Both the position numbers and the translations under genes were made by a program. From assembly GCF_001634365.1 (NCBI RefSeq), contig NZ_CP014578.1, positions 558,001 to 622,000 of the forward strand: a DNA stretch of 64,000 bases, in the 5' to 3' direction. The notes under the pieces are model-generated. The model had not been told where the DNA came from. It saw only the letters and a program-made list of their open reading frames with translations, and did no database searches. Each line of letters begins with the position of its first letter. Position 1 is the first letter of the stretch. The DNA comes from Paraburkholderia phytofirmans OLGA172. GTDB taxonomy: Bacteria; Pseudomonadota; Gammaproteobacteria; Burkholderiales; Burkholderiaceae. Below are positions 42,001 to 48,591 of the stretch, piece after piece.

Positions 42001-45000
42001 GCACACACCATCGGCACGATCAATGCGACGGCGGCTACGACGATCACGGGCGATGCAGCGGCGGTGGCAGCAGCGGTGACGGCAACCGATATCACGCTGT
42101 CGGGCACCGAAGCGGTGATCACGACGGATGCGTCGCAAGCGGCAGCTGATCTGAACACGATCGCAGCGCACACCAGCGGTACGGTCGATGCAACGGCGGC
42201 CACGACGATCACGGGCGATGCAGCGGCGGTGGCAGCAGCGGTGAGCGCAACCGACATCACGCTGTCGGGCAACGAAGCGGTGATCACGACGGATGTGTGG
42301 CAAGCGGCGGCTGATCTGAACACGATCGCAGCGCACACCAGCGGTACGGTCGATGCAACGGCGGCCACGACGATCACGGGCGATGCAGCGGCGGTAGCAG
42401 CAGCGGTGACGGCAACCGATATCACGCTGTCGGACAGCGAAGCGGTGACCACGACGGATGCGTCGCAAGCGGCGGCTGATCTGAACACGATCGCAACGCA
42501 CACCAGCGGCACGGTCGATGCAACGGCGGCTACGACGATCACCGGCAATGCAGCGGCGGTGGCAGCAGCGGTGACGGCAACCGACATCACGCTGTCGGGC
42601 AACGAAGCGGTGATCACGACGGATGCGTCGCAAGCGGCGGCTGATCTGAACACGATCGCTCTGCACACCACCGGTACGGTGAACGCAATGGCGGCTGCGA
42701 CGATCACTGGCGATGCAGCGGCAGTGGCGGCAGCGTTGACGACGGCGCACATCACGCTGTCGGGCAACGAAGCGGTGATCACTTCGGATGCGTCGCAAGC
42801 AGCGACCGATCTGAACACGATCTCTATGCATACCAGCGGCACGATCGATGCAACGGCGGCAACGACGATTACCGGTTCGGCCGTAGCGGTGGCAACCGCG
42901 TTGTCGATGGGCGCTGTCACGCTGTCGGGCAGCGAAGCGGTGATCACGTCGGATCTGTCGATAGCGGCGCTCGATCTGTACATCATCGCCACCAACACAA
43001 GCGGCACGGTGGACGCGGCAGCGGCGAATACGGTCACGGGGTCGGTGACCGATCTCGAGGCGGTGTTGACGTCGAACCACGTCACCTTCTCGGGCAACGA
43101 AGCGATCACGGTATCGAATACCTCAGTTGCGGCGTCCGATCTGACCACGATCGCTGCGCACACCAGCGGTACGGTGAACGCAACGGCGGCCACGACGATT
43201 ACCGGTTTGGCCGCGGATGTGGCAGCTGCGGTGACGGCGACCGATATCACGCTGTCGGGCAACGAAGCGGTAACCACGTTGGATGCTTCGCAAGCGGCGG
43301 CCGATCTGAACACGATCGCTCTGCACACCACGGGTACGGTGAATGCAACGGCGGCTACGACGATCACGGGCGATGCAGCGGCGGTGGTGGCAGCGCTGAC
43401 CACGAGCGACATTACTTTGTCAGGCAACGAAGCGGTAACCACGTTGGATGCTTCGCAATCGGCGGCCGATCTGAACACGATCGCTCTGCACACCAATGGT
43501 CCAGTGAACGCAACGGCGGCAACGACGATTACCGGCGATGCAGCGGCGGTGGCAGCGGCGCTGACCACGAGCGACATTACGCTGTCAGGCAATGAAGCGG
43601 TAACCACGTCGGGTGCTTCGCAAGCGGCGGCTGATCTGAACACGATCGCGGCGAACACCAACGGCGCGGTGGACGCAACGGCGGCTGCGACGATTACCGG
43701 CACGGCGGCGGCGGTAGCAGCAGCGTTGACCACGACCGACATCACGCTGTCGGGCAATGAGGCGGTAACCACGTCGGACGCCTCGCAAGCGGCGGGCGCT
43801 CTGAACACGATCGCAGCGCACACCAGCGGCGCGGTGGACGCGATCGCGGCGAGCACGATCACGGGGTTCATCACGGCCCTCGAGACGGCGTTGACGACGA
43901 GCAGCATCACGCTCTCCGGCAACGAAGCGCTCACGGTACTGGATAGCACGTTGGCGGCGGCTGATCTGAATACGCTCGCCGGACACACCAGGGGCACGGT
44001 CGACGCGACGGCGGCAACGACGATTACCGGTTCGGACGTGGATGTGTTGACCGCAGTCATGGCGGGCGACATCTCGCTGTCAGGCAGCGAAGCGGTAACC
44101 ATTACGGGTACTACGGCTTCGGCAAGTGCGCTGAACACGATCATTGATCACACCGGTCCGGTGTCGGCAACGTCGGTAATCACGCTGAGCGGCTCGGCCG
44201 CCGATGTAACGGCAGCGGTCACCACCACCGGCATCACGCTGAGCGGTGGCGAGAACGTGACGATCAGCGACACCTCGGTGGCCGCGGTCGATCTGAACAC
44301 GATCGCCCTGAACACCAGCGGCACGGTGGACGCGACGGCGGCGACCACGATCACGGGGTCGGTGGCAGAGCTCGAGACAGCCTTGGCGTCGAATCACACC
44401 GCCTTCTCGGGCAACGAAGCGATCACGGTATCGGATGCCGCAGTGACGGCGGCCGATCTGAACGCGATCTCTGCGCACACCAGCGGTACGGTGAACGCCG
44501 GCGCGGCCACTTCGGTGACCGGCACGGCGGCGGACGTGGCCGCCGTGGTGACGGCGACGGACATTACGCTGTCGGGCAACGAAGCGGTGAGCACGTCGGA
44601 TGCGTCGCAAGCGGCGTCCGATCTGAACACGATCGCTTTGCACACCACCGGTACGGTGAACGCAACGGCGGCTACGACGATCACGGGCGATGCAGCGGCA
44701 GTGGCGGCAGCGTTGACCACGAGCACCATTGCGCTGTTGGGCAGCGAGGCGGTGACCACGACGGATGCATCGCAAGCGGCGTCTGATCTGAACACGATCG
44801 CGGCGAACACCACCGGCGCGATCGATGCAACGGCGGCCACGACGATTACCGGTTCGGCCGCGGAGGTGGCGGCAGCGGTGATCGCGACCGACATCACGCT
44901 AAGCGGTAACGAGAGCGTGACGATCGGCGGTGTCACCGCGGCAGCGACCGATCTGAATGCGATCACCGGGCAGACCAGCGGCATAGTCGATGCGAATTCG

Positions 45001-48000
45001 CTGACCTCGGTTACGGGGTTTGTAACAGACCTCGAGACGGCCTTGGCGTCGAGCAGCATCACATTCTCGGGCACCGAAACGCTCGTGGCTCTGGACTCCG
45101 TGGTGGCGGCGAGCGATCTGAATTCGCTCGCCGGGCATACCGGCGGCTCGGTCGATGCAAGCGCGGCGATCTCGGTCACAGGGACGGTGGGGGACATCGA
45201 GACGGCCTTGACGTTGAGCTCCATCACGTTCAGCGGCGCCGAATCGTTCACGGTTCTGGACACCTCGGTGGCGGCGGTCGATCTGAATGCGATCGCCGGG
45301 CACACTAGCGGTACGTTGATCGCCGTCGCGGCTACGACGATTAACGGTTTGGCTGCCGATGTATCGGCAGCGCTGACCGCGAGTGACATCATGCTGAGCG
45401 GCTCCGAGACCGTAGCGATCAGCGATGCCGTGGCAGGGGCGGCTGATCTGAACGCGATCGCTACGCACACCACCGGTCAGGTAACAGCAACGTCGGTGAT
45501 CGCGCTGAACGGTCTGGTTGCCGATGTACTGGCTGTGGTGACCTCGAACCACATCGCGTTGAGCGGTACCGAGTACGTGACGATCTCCAGCGGGACGGCA
45601 GCGGCTGCCGATCTGATCACGATCGCCGGGCACACCAGCGGCACGGTGGATACGACGGTGGTGGGAACGATCACGGGGTCGCTGGCAGACCTCGGATCGG
45701 TCTTGACGTCGAGCAACATCACGCTGTCCGGCAACGAAGCGCTCACGGTACTGGATACCACGGTGGCGGCGTCCGATCTGGGCACGATCGCCGGACAGAC
45801 CAGCGGCAGGATCGATGCGTCGGCGGCCACGACAATTACCGGTTCGCTCGCCGATGTGGCGGCGGTGGTGGGCGCGAACAGCATCACACTGTCGGGCACC
45901 GAAAATCTGACGCTGAGCGACAGCTCGGTGGCGGCGTCCGATCTGATCAGCCTCGCTGGCGATACCAGCGGGATGGTGAACGCAACGGCGGCCACGACGA
46001 TTTCCGGTTCGGCTGCCGATGTATCGGCAGCGCTGAGCACATTCGACATTGAGCTGAGCGGTTCCGAAATCATCGTGATCAGCGACACCACAGTGGTGGC
46101 GGCTGATTTGAACGCAATCGCTACGCGCACCATCGGTCAGGTGGCAGCAACGTCGGTGACCACGCTGAGCGGTTTGGCCTCGGATGTGGTGGCTGCGGTG
46201 ACCGCCAACGACATCACGCTGAGCGGTACCGAGAGCGTGACGATCAGCGGCACCACGGCAGCGGCGACCGATCTGAACACGATCGCGGGGCACACCAGCG
46301 GCACGGTGGACGCATCGGGTGTCGGCACGATCGCGGGTTCGGTGGCGGCCATCGAGACACTGCTGGCGTCGAGCAGAATTACCCTCTCCGGCAGCGAAAA
46401 TCTGACGCTGAGCGACACCTCGGTAGCGGTGTCCGTGTTGAGCACACTCGCCAGCGAAACCACCGGAACGGTGAATGCAACGGCGGCTACTCTGGTGACG
46501 GGCACTGCAGCGGCGGTGGCGGCGGCGGTGATCGCAGCCGACATCACGCTTTCGGGCACCGAAGCGGTGACCACGTCGGATGCGTCGCAGGCGGCGGCCG
46601 ATCTGAACACGATCGCGGCGCGCACCAGCGGTACGGTGACTGCCAGCGCGGCTACGACGATTACCGGTTCGGCTGCGGCGCTCAACGCCGCGCTGACCTC
46701 CTCCAAGATTGTCACCTCCGGTACCGAAAGCATCACGGTATCTGACGCCTCGGTGGCAGCGTTGGACCTCTCCGCGATCGCCGGGCACACGGTTGGCACG
46801 GTGCATGCTGCGGCGACCACGGTAACCGGTAGCGCGAGCGCGATCATTACCGCACACGGCACGTCTAACATCAGTATCTCGGGCAATGCGGCTTACACGG
46901 TAACTGGAAACGCTACGGTGGCGCAGGTCTCGACGATTACCGGCTACACCACTGGGGCGGTGGCCTACAGCATCTACGATTCGGTAGCCAACCTGTCCAC
47001 CAGCAACGCGCATTACGCTCTGCTGCTGGCAGCGGCCACGGTCACCGCTTACCTGGACAGCTCGCACCGCGATCTGACCTTGGTAACGCTCGATAACGGT
47101 GTCGGTACCATCGACCTGAATGGTCAGGCGGCCACGCTCACCAACAGTGAGCTGAGCCTGAACATTATCGACCCCGCCGGGGGCGCCTCGGTGAAGGAGG
47201 TGGCGACGTCTAACCTCGACCTGTCGGCTGGCGTGGGTTCCTACGTGCACTCCCTGGATCTGGCCGGCCATACCGTGAAGCTCACGGCGTCCGAGATTTC
47301 CACTCTGACGCTGGCCGACTCGGTTGGTGGCGGTACGGTCACCGAGAAGCTGGTTGCCGATACCAACCTGACCGACGGTGTGAACAGCCACGTGTCCAAC
47401 GTCGACATGGCCGGCCATATGGTTACGTTGACCGCCGCTGAGTTGAGCACGCTGTCGTTGAGCGATTCGGTTGGCGGCGGCTACGTGATCGAGCAGTTGC
47501 AGGGTTCGACCAACCTGACGACCGGCCTCAACAGCCACGTTCAGGAGATCGATCTCGCCGGCTACACGGTCAAGCTGACAGACGCGGAACTGGCCACCGG
47601 GCTGGCCCACGGTCTCATGGATTCGTCCTCGGGCCACACCGGGTCGGTGGTGGAGCAGTTCACTACTGGCGGCAACCTGACGTCGAGCTCACTCAACATC
47701 CTCGTGCACGGACTCGATCTGAACGGCAACTCGGTGACCTTGACCGATACGCAACTCGGCCAGATCAACTTCGTGACCGATACGCTGGGCGGAGGCTCGG
47801 TGACGGAACTCGATACGCATGCGCTGAACAACGGCGACACGCTTTCGCTGGTTACGCACTCGAATACGACCCTCAACCTCAACCTGAACGACGAGGTAGG
47901 GACGAACGCGACGGTGACCATCGCGGGCCTGCAGCACAACGACACGCTGAATGTTGGCACCAGCAACCTGACGTCGGCGGTGGGGAGTGCGCAGGCAGTC

Positions 48001-48147
48001 AACCAGGCCGGCGAGTACTTCTTCGACAGCAACGCGAAGACGCTGACTTGGGACGACTCGAACTCGCATGTTCATTCGGTCGTGCTGGCCAACGTGACGA
48101 GCGTAACGCTGGAGCCGAGTAACACGCACACGTTCACGGTGATCTGA
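33007..48147 (+). CDS. Giant repeat adhesin, probable type I secretion substrate (5046 residues)
   Basis: Starts at GTG 33007 with GGAGAG 7 bases upstream. Residues 1-135 are polar and Asp/Ser/Thr-rich; 141-171 form a hydrophobic segment plus Gly run (SVWLGLLGAALVGGVAAAAA then GGGGGGG); about 185-335 is a module with IYIDVNGDG (Ca-loop-like) and TLTAPQGSTVVNPLTTLV, seen in other giant adhesins. About 440-728 has SDTAANLL-type repeats. Residues about 729-4620 are some 71 copies of a 55-residue unit (DLNTIAAHTSGTIDATAATT, ITGDAAAVAAAVTATDITLS, GSEAVITT...), almost free of Lys/Arg. I noticed no cysteine. Four related repeats (e.g. LADSVGGGTVTEKL) and a C-terminus ending TFTVI follow, consistent with an uncleaved type I signal. 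No GGxGxD RTX nonapeptides seen. Secretion genes follow directly. Surface attachment or biofilm role is inferred. Confidence 0.9.
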   Translation: MSIKNSTVQPVKKLGGNQGVKKTDANHTVAVASNDAVIANHLNPLDPQHKHANKARGHETGDKVEHDASAHKGEGVTSHDTDGGSVQAANTGTATTDTSTGGVSDASSSAGDVSGSTDVGGTTDGSSEAGAATAPAASSGVPTSVWLGLLGAALVGGVAAAAAGGGGGGGSSSGSSSPAATPGTKVAGEVADGLIKGAHIYIDVNGDGIPVAAGDTGVVTDANGNFSLTTTLKGAIIAVGGVNIDTGLPNTITLTAPQGSTVVNPLTTLVQAYAAQHSVSVAQAEAVIAKGLGIPAGVSLTTYDPLTAAANDPTALAVQKIAAQIATLLTVTVNSAAGSTSPTVQASMVTALTNAVANAGQTPIDLASGTVLSTINSNAGNPLNTAELTTTTTSNTAIGQATTLNPNSAHSVAGAQSATLTTLTETVAGAQALVAKDPTAKYNLSDTAANLAGAPAGLAGNVVNVAATTAATVAQATAIHAFANSGTQAYTISDTAAHILAGGAAVTAAGSVVTTDAFVSAGSATALYALNVHTTITAIHDTAANLLLSANHSAVASASAVTVTDSFVSVANADALHALNAATVIGAVHDTAAALLAAIGHADAGLTGVTSLATTDATAVTLSVANADTLLTHHVRITNGYGLADTAANLLAALDPDQSVTNSQFNGTASTTNATAVTLSVADADLLLNHGVHISNGYSLSDTAAVLARAFTSSDVSTTNSEFTGNVSTTDASVAATDLNTIAAHASGTIDATVATTITGNAAAVAAAVSATDITLSGTEAVITSDASQAAADLSTIAAHTSGTVDATAATTITGDAAAVAAAVSATDITLSGTEAVITTDVSQAAADLNTIAAHTSGTIDATVATTITGDAAAVAAAVSATDITLSGSEAVITSDVSQAAADLNTIAAHTSGAIDATAATTITGDAAAVAAALTTTDITLSGSEAVITTDASQAATDLNTIAAHTSGTVDATAASTVTGLVADLETALASSSITFSGSEAFTVLDTTVAAADLGTIAAHTSGMIDATAATTITGDAAAVAAALTATDITLSGTEAVTTLDESQAAADLNTIAARTNGAIDATAATTITGTTADVVAVVTATDITLSGTEAVITTDASQAATDLNTIAARTNGAIDATAATTITGDAAAVAAAVSATDITLSGNEAVITTDVSQAAADLNTIAAHTSGTIDATAAMTITGDAAAVAAALTATDITLSGNEAVITTDVSQAAADLSTIAAHTIGAIDATAATTITGDAAAVAAAVTATDITLSGNEAVITTDVSQAAADLNTIAAHTSGTVDATAATTITGDAAAVAAAVTATDITLSGSEAVITTDVSQAAADLNTIATHTSGTIDATAATTITGNAAAVAAAVTASDITLSGNEAVITTDESQAATDLNTIAAHTSGTVDATAASTVTGLVADLETALASSSITFSGSEAFTVLDATVAAADLGTIAAHTIGMIDATAATTITGTAADVVAAVTATDITLSGTEAVITSDVSQAAADLNTIATHTSGTIDATAATTIMGDAAAVAAAVTATDITLSGSEAVITTDASQAAADLNTIAAHTSGTVDATATTTITGDAAAVAAAVSATDITLSGSEAVITSDVSQAAADLNTIAAHTSGAIDATAATTITGDAAAVAAALTTTDITLSGSEAVTTTDASQAAADLNTIATHTSGTVDATAATTITGDAAAVAAAVTATDITLSGNEAVITTDASQAAADLNTIALHTSGTVDATAATTITGDAAAVAAAVSATDITLSGSEAVITSDVSQAAADLNTIAAHTSGTIDATAATTIMGDAAAVAAALTTTDITLSGNEAVITLDASQAAADLNTIALNTSGAVDATAASTVVGSTIDLETALASSSITFSGSEALTVLNGWLAVGDLDTLTGETTGMVNATLATTLAGTAAAVAAAVTASDITLSGSEAVITTDAQQAATDLNTIAAHTIGTINATAATTITGDAAAVAAAVTATDITLSGSEAVTTLDESQAAADLNTIAAHTSGVIDATAATTITGDAAAVAAAVTATDITLSGSEAVITTDVSQAAADLNTIAAHTSGAIDATGATTITGDAAAVAAALTATDITLSGTEAVITSDASQAAADLNTIAAHTSGTVDATAATTITGDAAAVAAAVSATDITLSGSEAVITSDVSQAAADLNTIAAHTSGTIDATAATTITGNAAAVAAAVTASDITLSGNEAVITLDASQAAADLNTIALNTSGAVDATAASTVVGSTIDLETALASSSITFSGSEALTVLNGWLAVGDLDTLTGETTGMVNATLATTLAGTAAAVAAAVTASDITLSGSEAVITTDAQQAATDLNTIAAHTSGTVDATAATTITGDAAAVAAAVTATDITLSGSEAVTTLDESQAAADLNTIAAHTSGVIDATAATTITGDAAAVAAAVTATDITLSGSEAVITTDVSQAAADLNTIAAHTSGAIDATGATTITGDAAAVAAALTATDITLSGTEAVITSDASQAAADLNTIAAHTSGTVDATAATTITGDAAAVAAAVSATDITLSGSEAVITSDVSQAAADLNTIATHTSGTIDATAATTITGNAAAVAAAVTATDITLSGSEAVITLDASQAAADLNTIAAHTSGTVDATATTTITGDAAAVAAAVSATDITLSGSEAVITSDVSQAAADLNTIAAHTSGAIDATAATTITGDAAAVAAALTTTDITLSGSEAVTTTDASQAAADLNTIATHTSGTVDATAATTITGDAAAVAAAVTATDITLSGNEAVITTDASQAAADLNTIALHTSGTVDATAATTITGDAAAVAAAVSATDITLSGSEAVITSDVSQAAADLNTIAAHTSGTIDATAATTIMGDAAAVAAALTTTDITLSGNEAVITLDASQAAADLNTIALNTSGAVDATAASTVVGSTIDLETALASSSITFSGSEALTVLNGWLAVGDLDTLTGETTGMVNATLATTLAGTAAAVAAAVTASDITLSGSEAVITTDAQQAATDLNTIAAHTIGTINATAATTITGDAAAVAAAVTATDITLSGTEAVITTDASQAAADLNTIAAHTSGTVDATAATTITGDAAAVAAAVSATDITLSGNEAVITTDVWQAAADLNTIAAHTSGTVDATAATTITGDAAAVAAAVTATDITLSDSEAVTTTDASQAAADLNTIATHTSGTVDATAATTITGNAAAVAAAVTATDITLSGNEAVITTDASQAAADLNTIALHTTGTVNAMAAATITGDAAAVAAALTTAHITLSGNEAVITSDASQAATDLNTISMHTSGTIDATAATTITGSAVAVATALSMGAVTLSGSEAVITSDLSIAALDLYIIATNTSGTVDAAAANTVTGSVTDLEAVLTSNHVTFSGNEAITVSNTSVAASDLTTIAAHTSGTVNATAATTITGLAADVAAAVTATDITLSGNEAVTTLDASQAAADLNTIALHTTGTVNATAATTITGDAAAVVAALTTSDITLSGNEAVTTLDASQSAADLNTIALHTNGPVNATAATTITGDAAAVAAALTTSDITLSGNEAVTTSGASQAAADLNTIAANTNGAVDATAAATITGTAAAVAAALTTTDITLSGNEAVTTSDASQAAGALNTIAAHTSGAVDAIAASTITGFITALETALTTSSITLSGNEALTVLDSTLAAADLNTLAGHTRGTVDATAATTITGSDVDVLTAVMAGDISLSGSEAVTITGTTASASALNTIIDHTGPVSATSVITLSGSAADVTAAVTTTGITLSGGENVTISDTSVAAVDLNTIALNTSGTVDATAATTITGSVAELETALASNHTAFSGNEAITVSDAAVTAADLNAISAHTSGTVNAGAATSVTGTAADVAAVVTATDITLSGNEAVSTSDASQAASDLNTIALHTTGTVNATAATTITGDAAAVAAALTTSTIALLGSEAVTTTDASQAASDLNTIAANTTGAIDATAATTITGSAAEVAAAVIATDITLSGNESVTIGGVTAAATDLNAITGQTSGIVDANSLTSVTGFVTDLETALASSSITFSGTETLVALDSVVAASDLNSLAGHTGGSVDASAAISVTGTVGDIETALTLSSITFSGAESFTVLDTSVAAVDLNAIAGHTSGTLIAVAATTINGLAADVSAALTASDIMLSGSETVAISDAVAGAADLNAIATHTTGQVTATSVIALNGLVADVLAVVTSNHIALSGTEYVTISSGTAAAADLITIAGHTSGTVDTTVVGTITGSLADLGSVLTSSNITLSGNEALTVLDTTVAASDLGTIAGQTSGRIDASAATTITGSLADVAAVVGANSITLSGTENLTLSDSSVAASDLISLAGDTSGMVNATAATTISGSAADVSAALSTFDIELSGSEIIVISDTTVVAADLNAIATRTIGQVAATSVTTLSGLASDVVAAVTANDITLSGTESVTISGTTAAATDLNTIAGHTSGTVDASGVGTIAGSVAAIETLLASSRITLSGSENLTLSDTSVAVSVLSTLASETTGTVNATAATLVTGTAAAVAAAVIAADITLSGTEAVTTSDASQAAADLNTIAARTSGTVTASAATTITGSAAALNAALTSSKIVTSGTESITVSDASVAALDLSAIAGHTVGTVHAAATTVTGSASAIITAHGTSNISISGNAAYTVTGNATVAQVSTITGYTTGAVAYSIYDSVANLSTSNAHYALLLAAATVTAYLDSSHRDLTLVTLDNGVGTIDLNGQAATLTNSELSLNIIDPAGGASVKEVATSNLDLSAGVGSYVHSLDLAGHTVKLTASEISTLTLADSVGGGTVTEKLVADTNLTDGVNSHVSNVDMAGHMVTLTAAELSTLSLSDSVGGGYVIEQLQGSTNLTTGLNSHVQEIDLAGYTVKLTDAELATGLAHGLMDSSSGHTGSVVEQFTTGGNLTSSSLNILVHGLDLNGNSVTLTDTQLGQINFVTDTLGGGSVTELDTHALNNGDTLSLVTHSNTTLNLNLNDEVGTNATVTIAGLQHNDTLNVGTSNLTSAVGSAQAVNQAGEYFFDSNAKTLTWDDSNSHVHSVVLANVTSVTLEPSNTHTFTVI
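35190..46870 (+). repeat. Tandem array of about 71 units of 165 bp
   Basis: The marker codon before LNTIA recurs from 35218 to 46765, a span of 11,547 bp = 70 x 165 - 3, so about 71 units with one unit a codon shorter (near 44150, HTGPVSATS). Units in the middle (about 35.3-42.7 kb) are nearly identical at DNA level; those after about 43 kb are more diverged. Because 165 is divisible by 3, long open frames appear on the other strand as an artefact. Confidence 0.93.
38491..40770 (+). repeat. Tandem 1155-bp higher-order duplication (7 units) within the array
   Basis: The distinctive run containing VLNGWLAVGDLDTLTGETTG occurs at 38491, 39646 and 41626 (start of the ACGCTGGACG marker). The first two are 1155 bp (7 x 165) apart and the blocks 38491-39615 and 39646-40770 match almost throughout. 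The third is 1980 bp (12 units) later, part of a second duplication: about 37672-38900 matches 40807-42035 at an offset of 3135 bp (19 units), including the rare variants GCGACCACG and GATGCTACG. Confidence 0.85.
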
Positions 48148-48163
48148 CCGCAGCGAAGCATCT

Positions 48164-48221
48164 CCAGTAAAACCTGAGTAACACCAAACGGCCCCATCGA
48201 AGTCCGATGGGGCCGTTTCTC
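48164..48221 (+). repeat. 58-bp direct repeat, copy 1 (contains terminator)
   Basis: Starts 17 bases after the adhesin stop. It matches 48460-48517 at an offset of 296 bp with about 7 mismatches. It begins CCAGTAAAACCTGAG and ends with the terminator stem. The two copies bracket the tolC-derived fragment. Confidence 0.9.
48186..48220 (+). terminator. Intrinsic terminator after the adhesin gene
   Basis: AAACGGCCCCATCG (48186-48199), loop AAGTC, CGATGGGGCCGTTT (48205-48218), then CT. A 14-bp perfect stem ending in a short T-run; ends the adhesin transcript and separates it from the secretion genes. Confidence 0.88.
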
Positions 48222-48223
48222 AA

Positions 48224-48443
48224 GCTCTCGCAGCTCTCCCAGCTCATCGGGGAGCGCGTGCCGGCCGTCGACGAATACAGCATCAATCAGCCAATGCCCG
48301 ATTCCATCGATACCGCGGTGGACATGGCTACCGGCGTGTCGCCGACGCTCAGGCGCTACGACTATCAAGAAAAGGCCGCGCAAGCCGATATCACAGTGAA
48401 GAAGGCGGTCTATCTGTCGCAGGTTTCGGTGCGCTTCGACAAG
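48224..48443 (+). pseudogene. Duplicated internal fragment of the downstream tolC-like gene
   Basis: 220 bp that align without gaps to 49176-49395 (constant offset 952 bp), roughly 90% identical. It encodes LSQLSQLIGERVPAVDEYSI and on to SVRFDK, then ends in unrelated residues and a stop. It has neither the start nor the end of the parent gene, so it cannot make an outer-membrane channel. A short frame (48207-48473) begins inside the terminator and is unlikely to be expressed. Confidence 0.93.
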
Positions 48444-48459
48444 TCGTGTCAAAGCAGTG

Positions 48460-48517
48460 CCGGTAAAACCTGACTAATACCGAATGGCCCCATCGATGTC
48501 CGATGGGGCCGTTTCTC
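48460..48517 (+). repeat. 58-bp direct repeat, copy 2 (contains terminator)
   Basis: Second copy of the repeat at 48164-48221, lying between the tolC fragment and the real tolC-like gene. Both copies keep the stem and loop size, so both are probably functional terminators. Confidence 0.9.
48486..48516 (+). terminator. Second terminator before the tolC-like gene
   Basis: GGCCCCATCG (48486-48495), loop ATGTC, CGATGGGGCC (48501-48510), followed by GTTTCT. The stem extends by weaker pairs (AAT with GTT). Together with the first it isolates the secretion genes from adhesin transcription. Confidence 0.8.
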
Positions 48518-48533
48518 GATCGAGCTAGAAAAA

Positions 48534-48560
48534 CGTTCGACAGATCACGGGGGTCGAACG
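48534..48560. promoter_or_regulatory. Inverted repeat upstream of the tolC-like gene
   Basis: CGTTCGAC (48534-48541) and GTCGAACG (48553-48560) form perfect 8-bp arms around 11 bases, 32-58 bases before the gene's ATG. Candidate operator or leader hairpin for the secretion operon; the regulator is unknown. Confidence 0.55.
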
Positions 48561-48591
48561 GCCGTAAGAAAACCAGAAGTTGGCGTACAAA

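Noticed and set aside
35238..44144. Very long antisense open frame (2968 codons) opposite the adhesin repeats, with a second of 2298 codons at 36184-43080 and one of 912 at 44899-47637
   Set aside because: The repeat unit is 165 bp, a multiple of three, so any frame free of stops in one unit stays open across the array. The products are low-complexity repeats (e.g. RRCIDRAAGVRCDRVQISRR) without start signals; the plus frame has the adhesin architecture and ribosome-binding site.
33007..48147. Classification of the adhesin as an RTX toxin
   Set aside because: No GGxGxDxUx nonapeptide arrays were seen in the C-terminal region; only the secretion genes and the C-terminal signal-like end support type I export.
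48207..48473. Small 88-codon gene between adhesin and tolC-like gene
   Set aside because: Its start lies within a terminator stem and its body is a gap-free copy of the inside of the tolC-like gene; recorded as a fragment instead.
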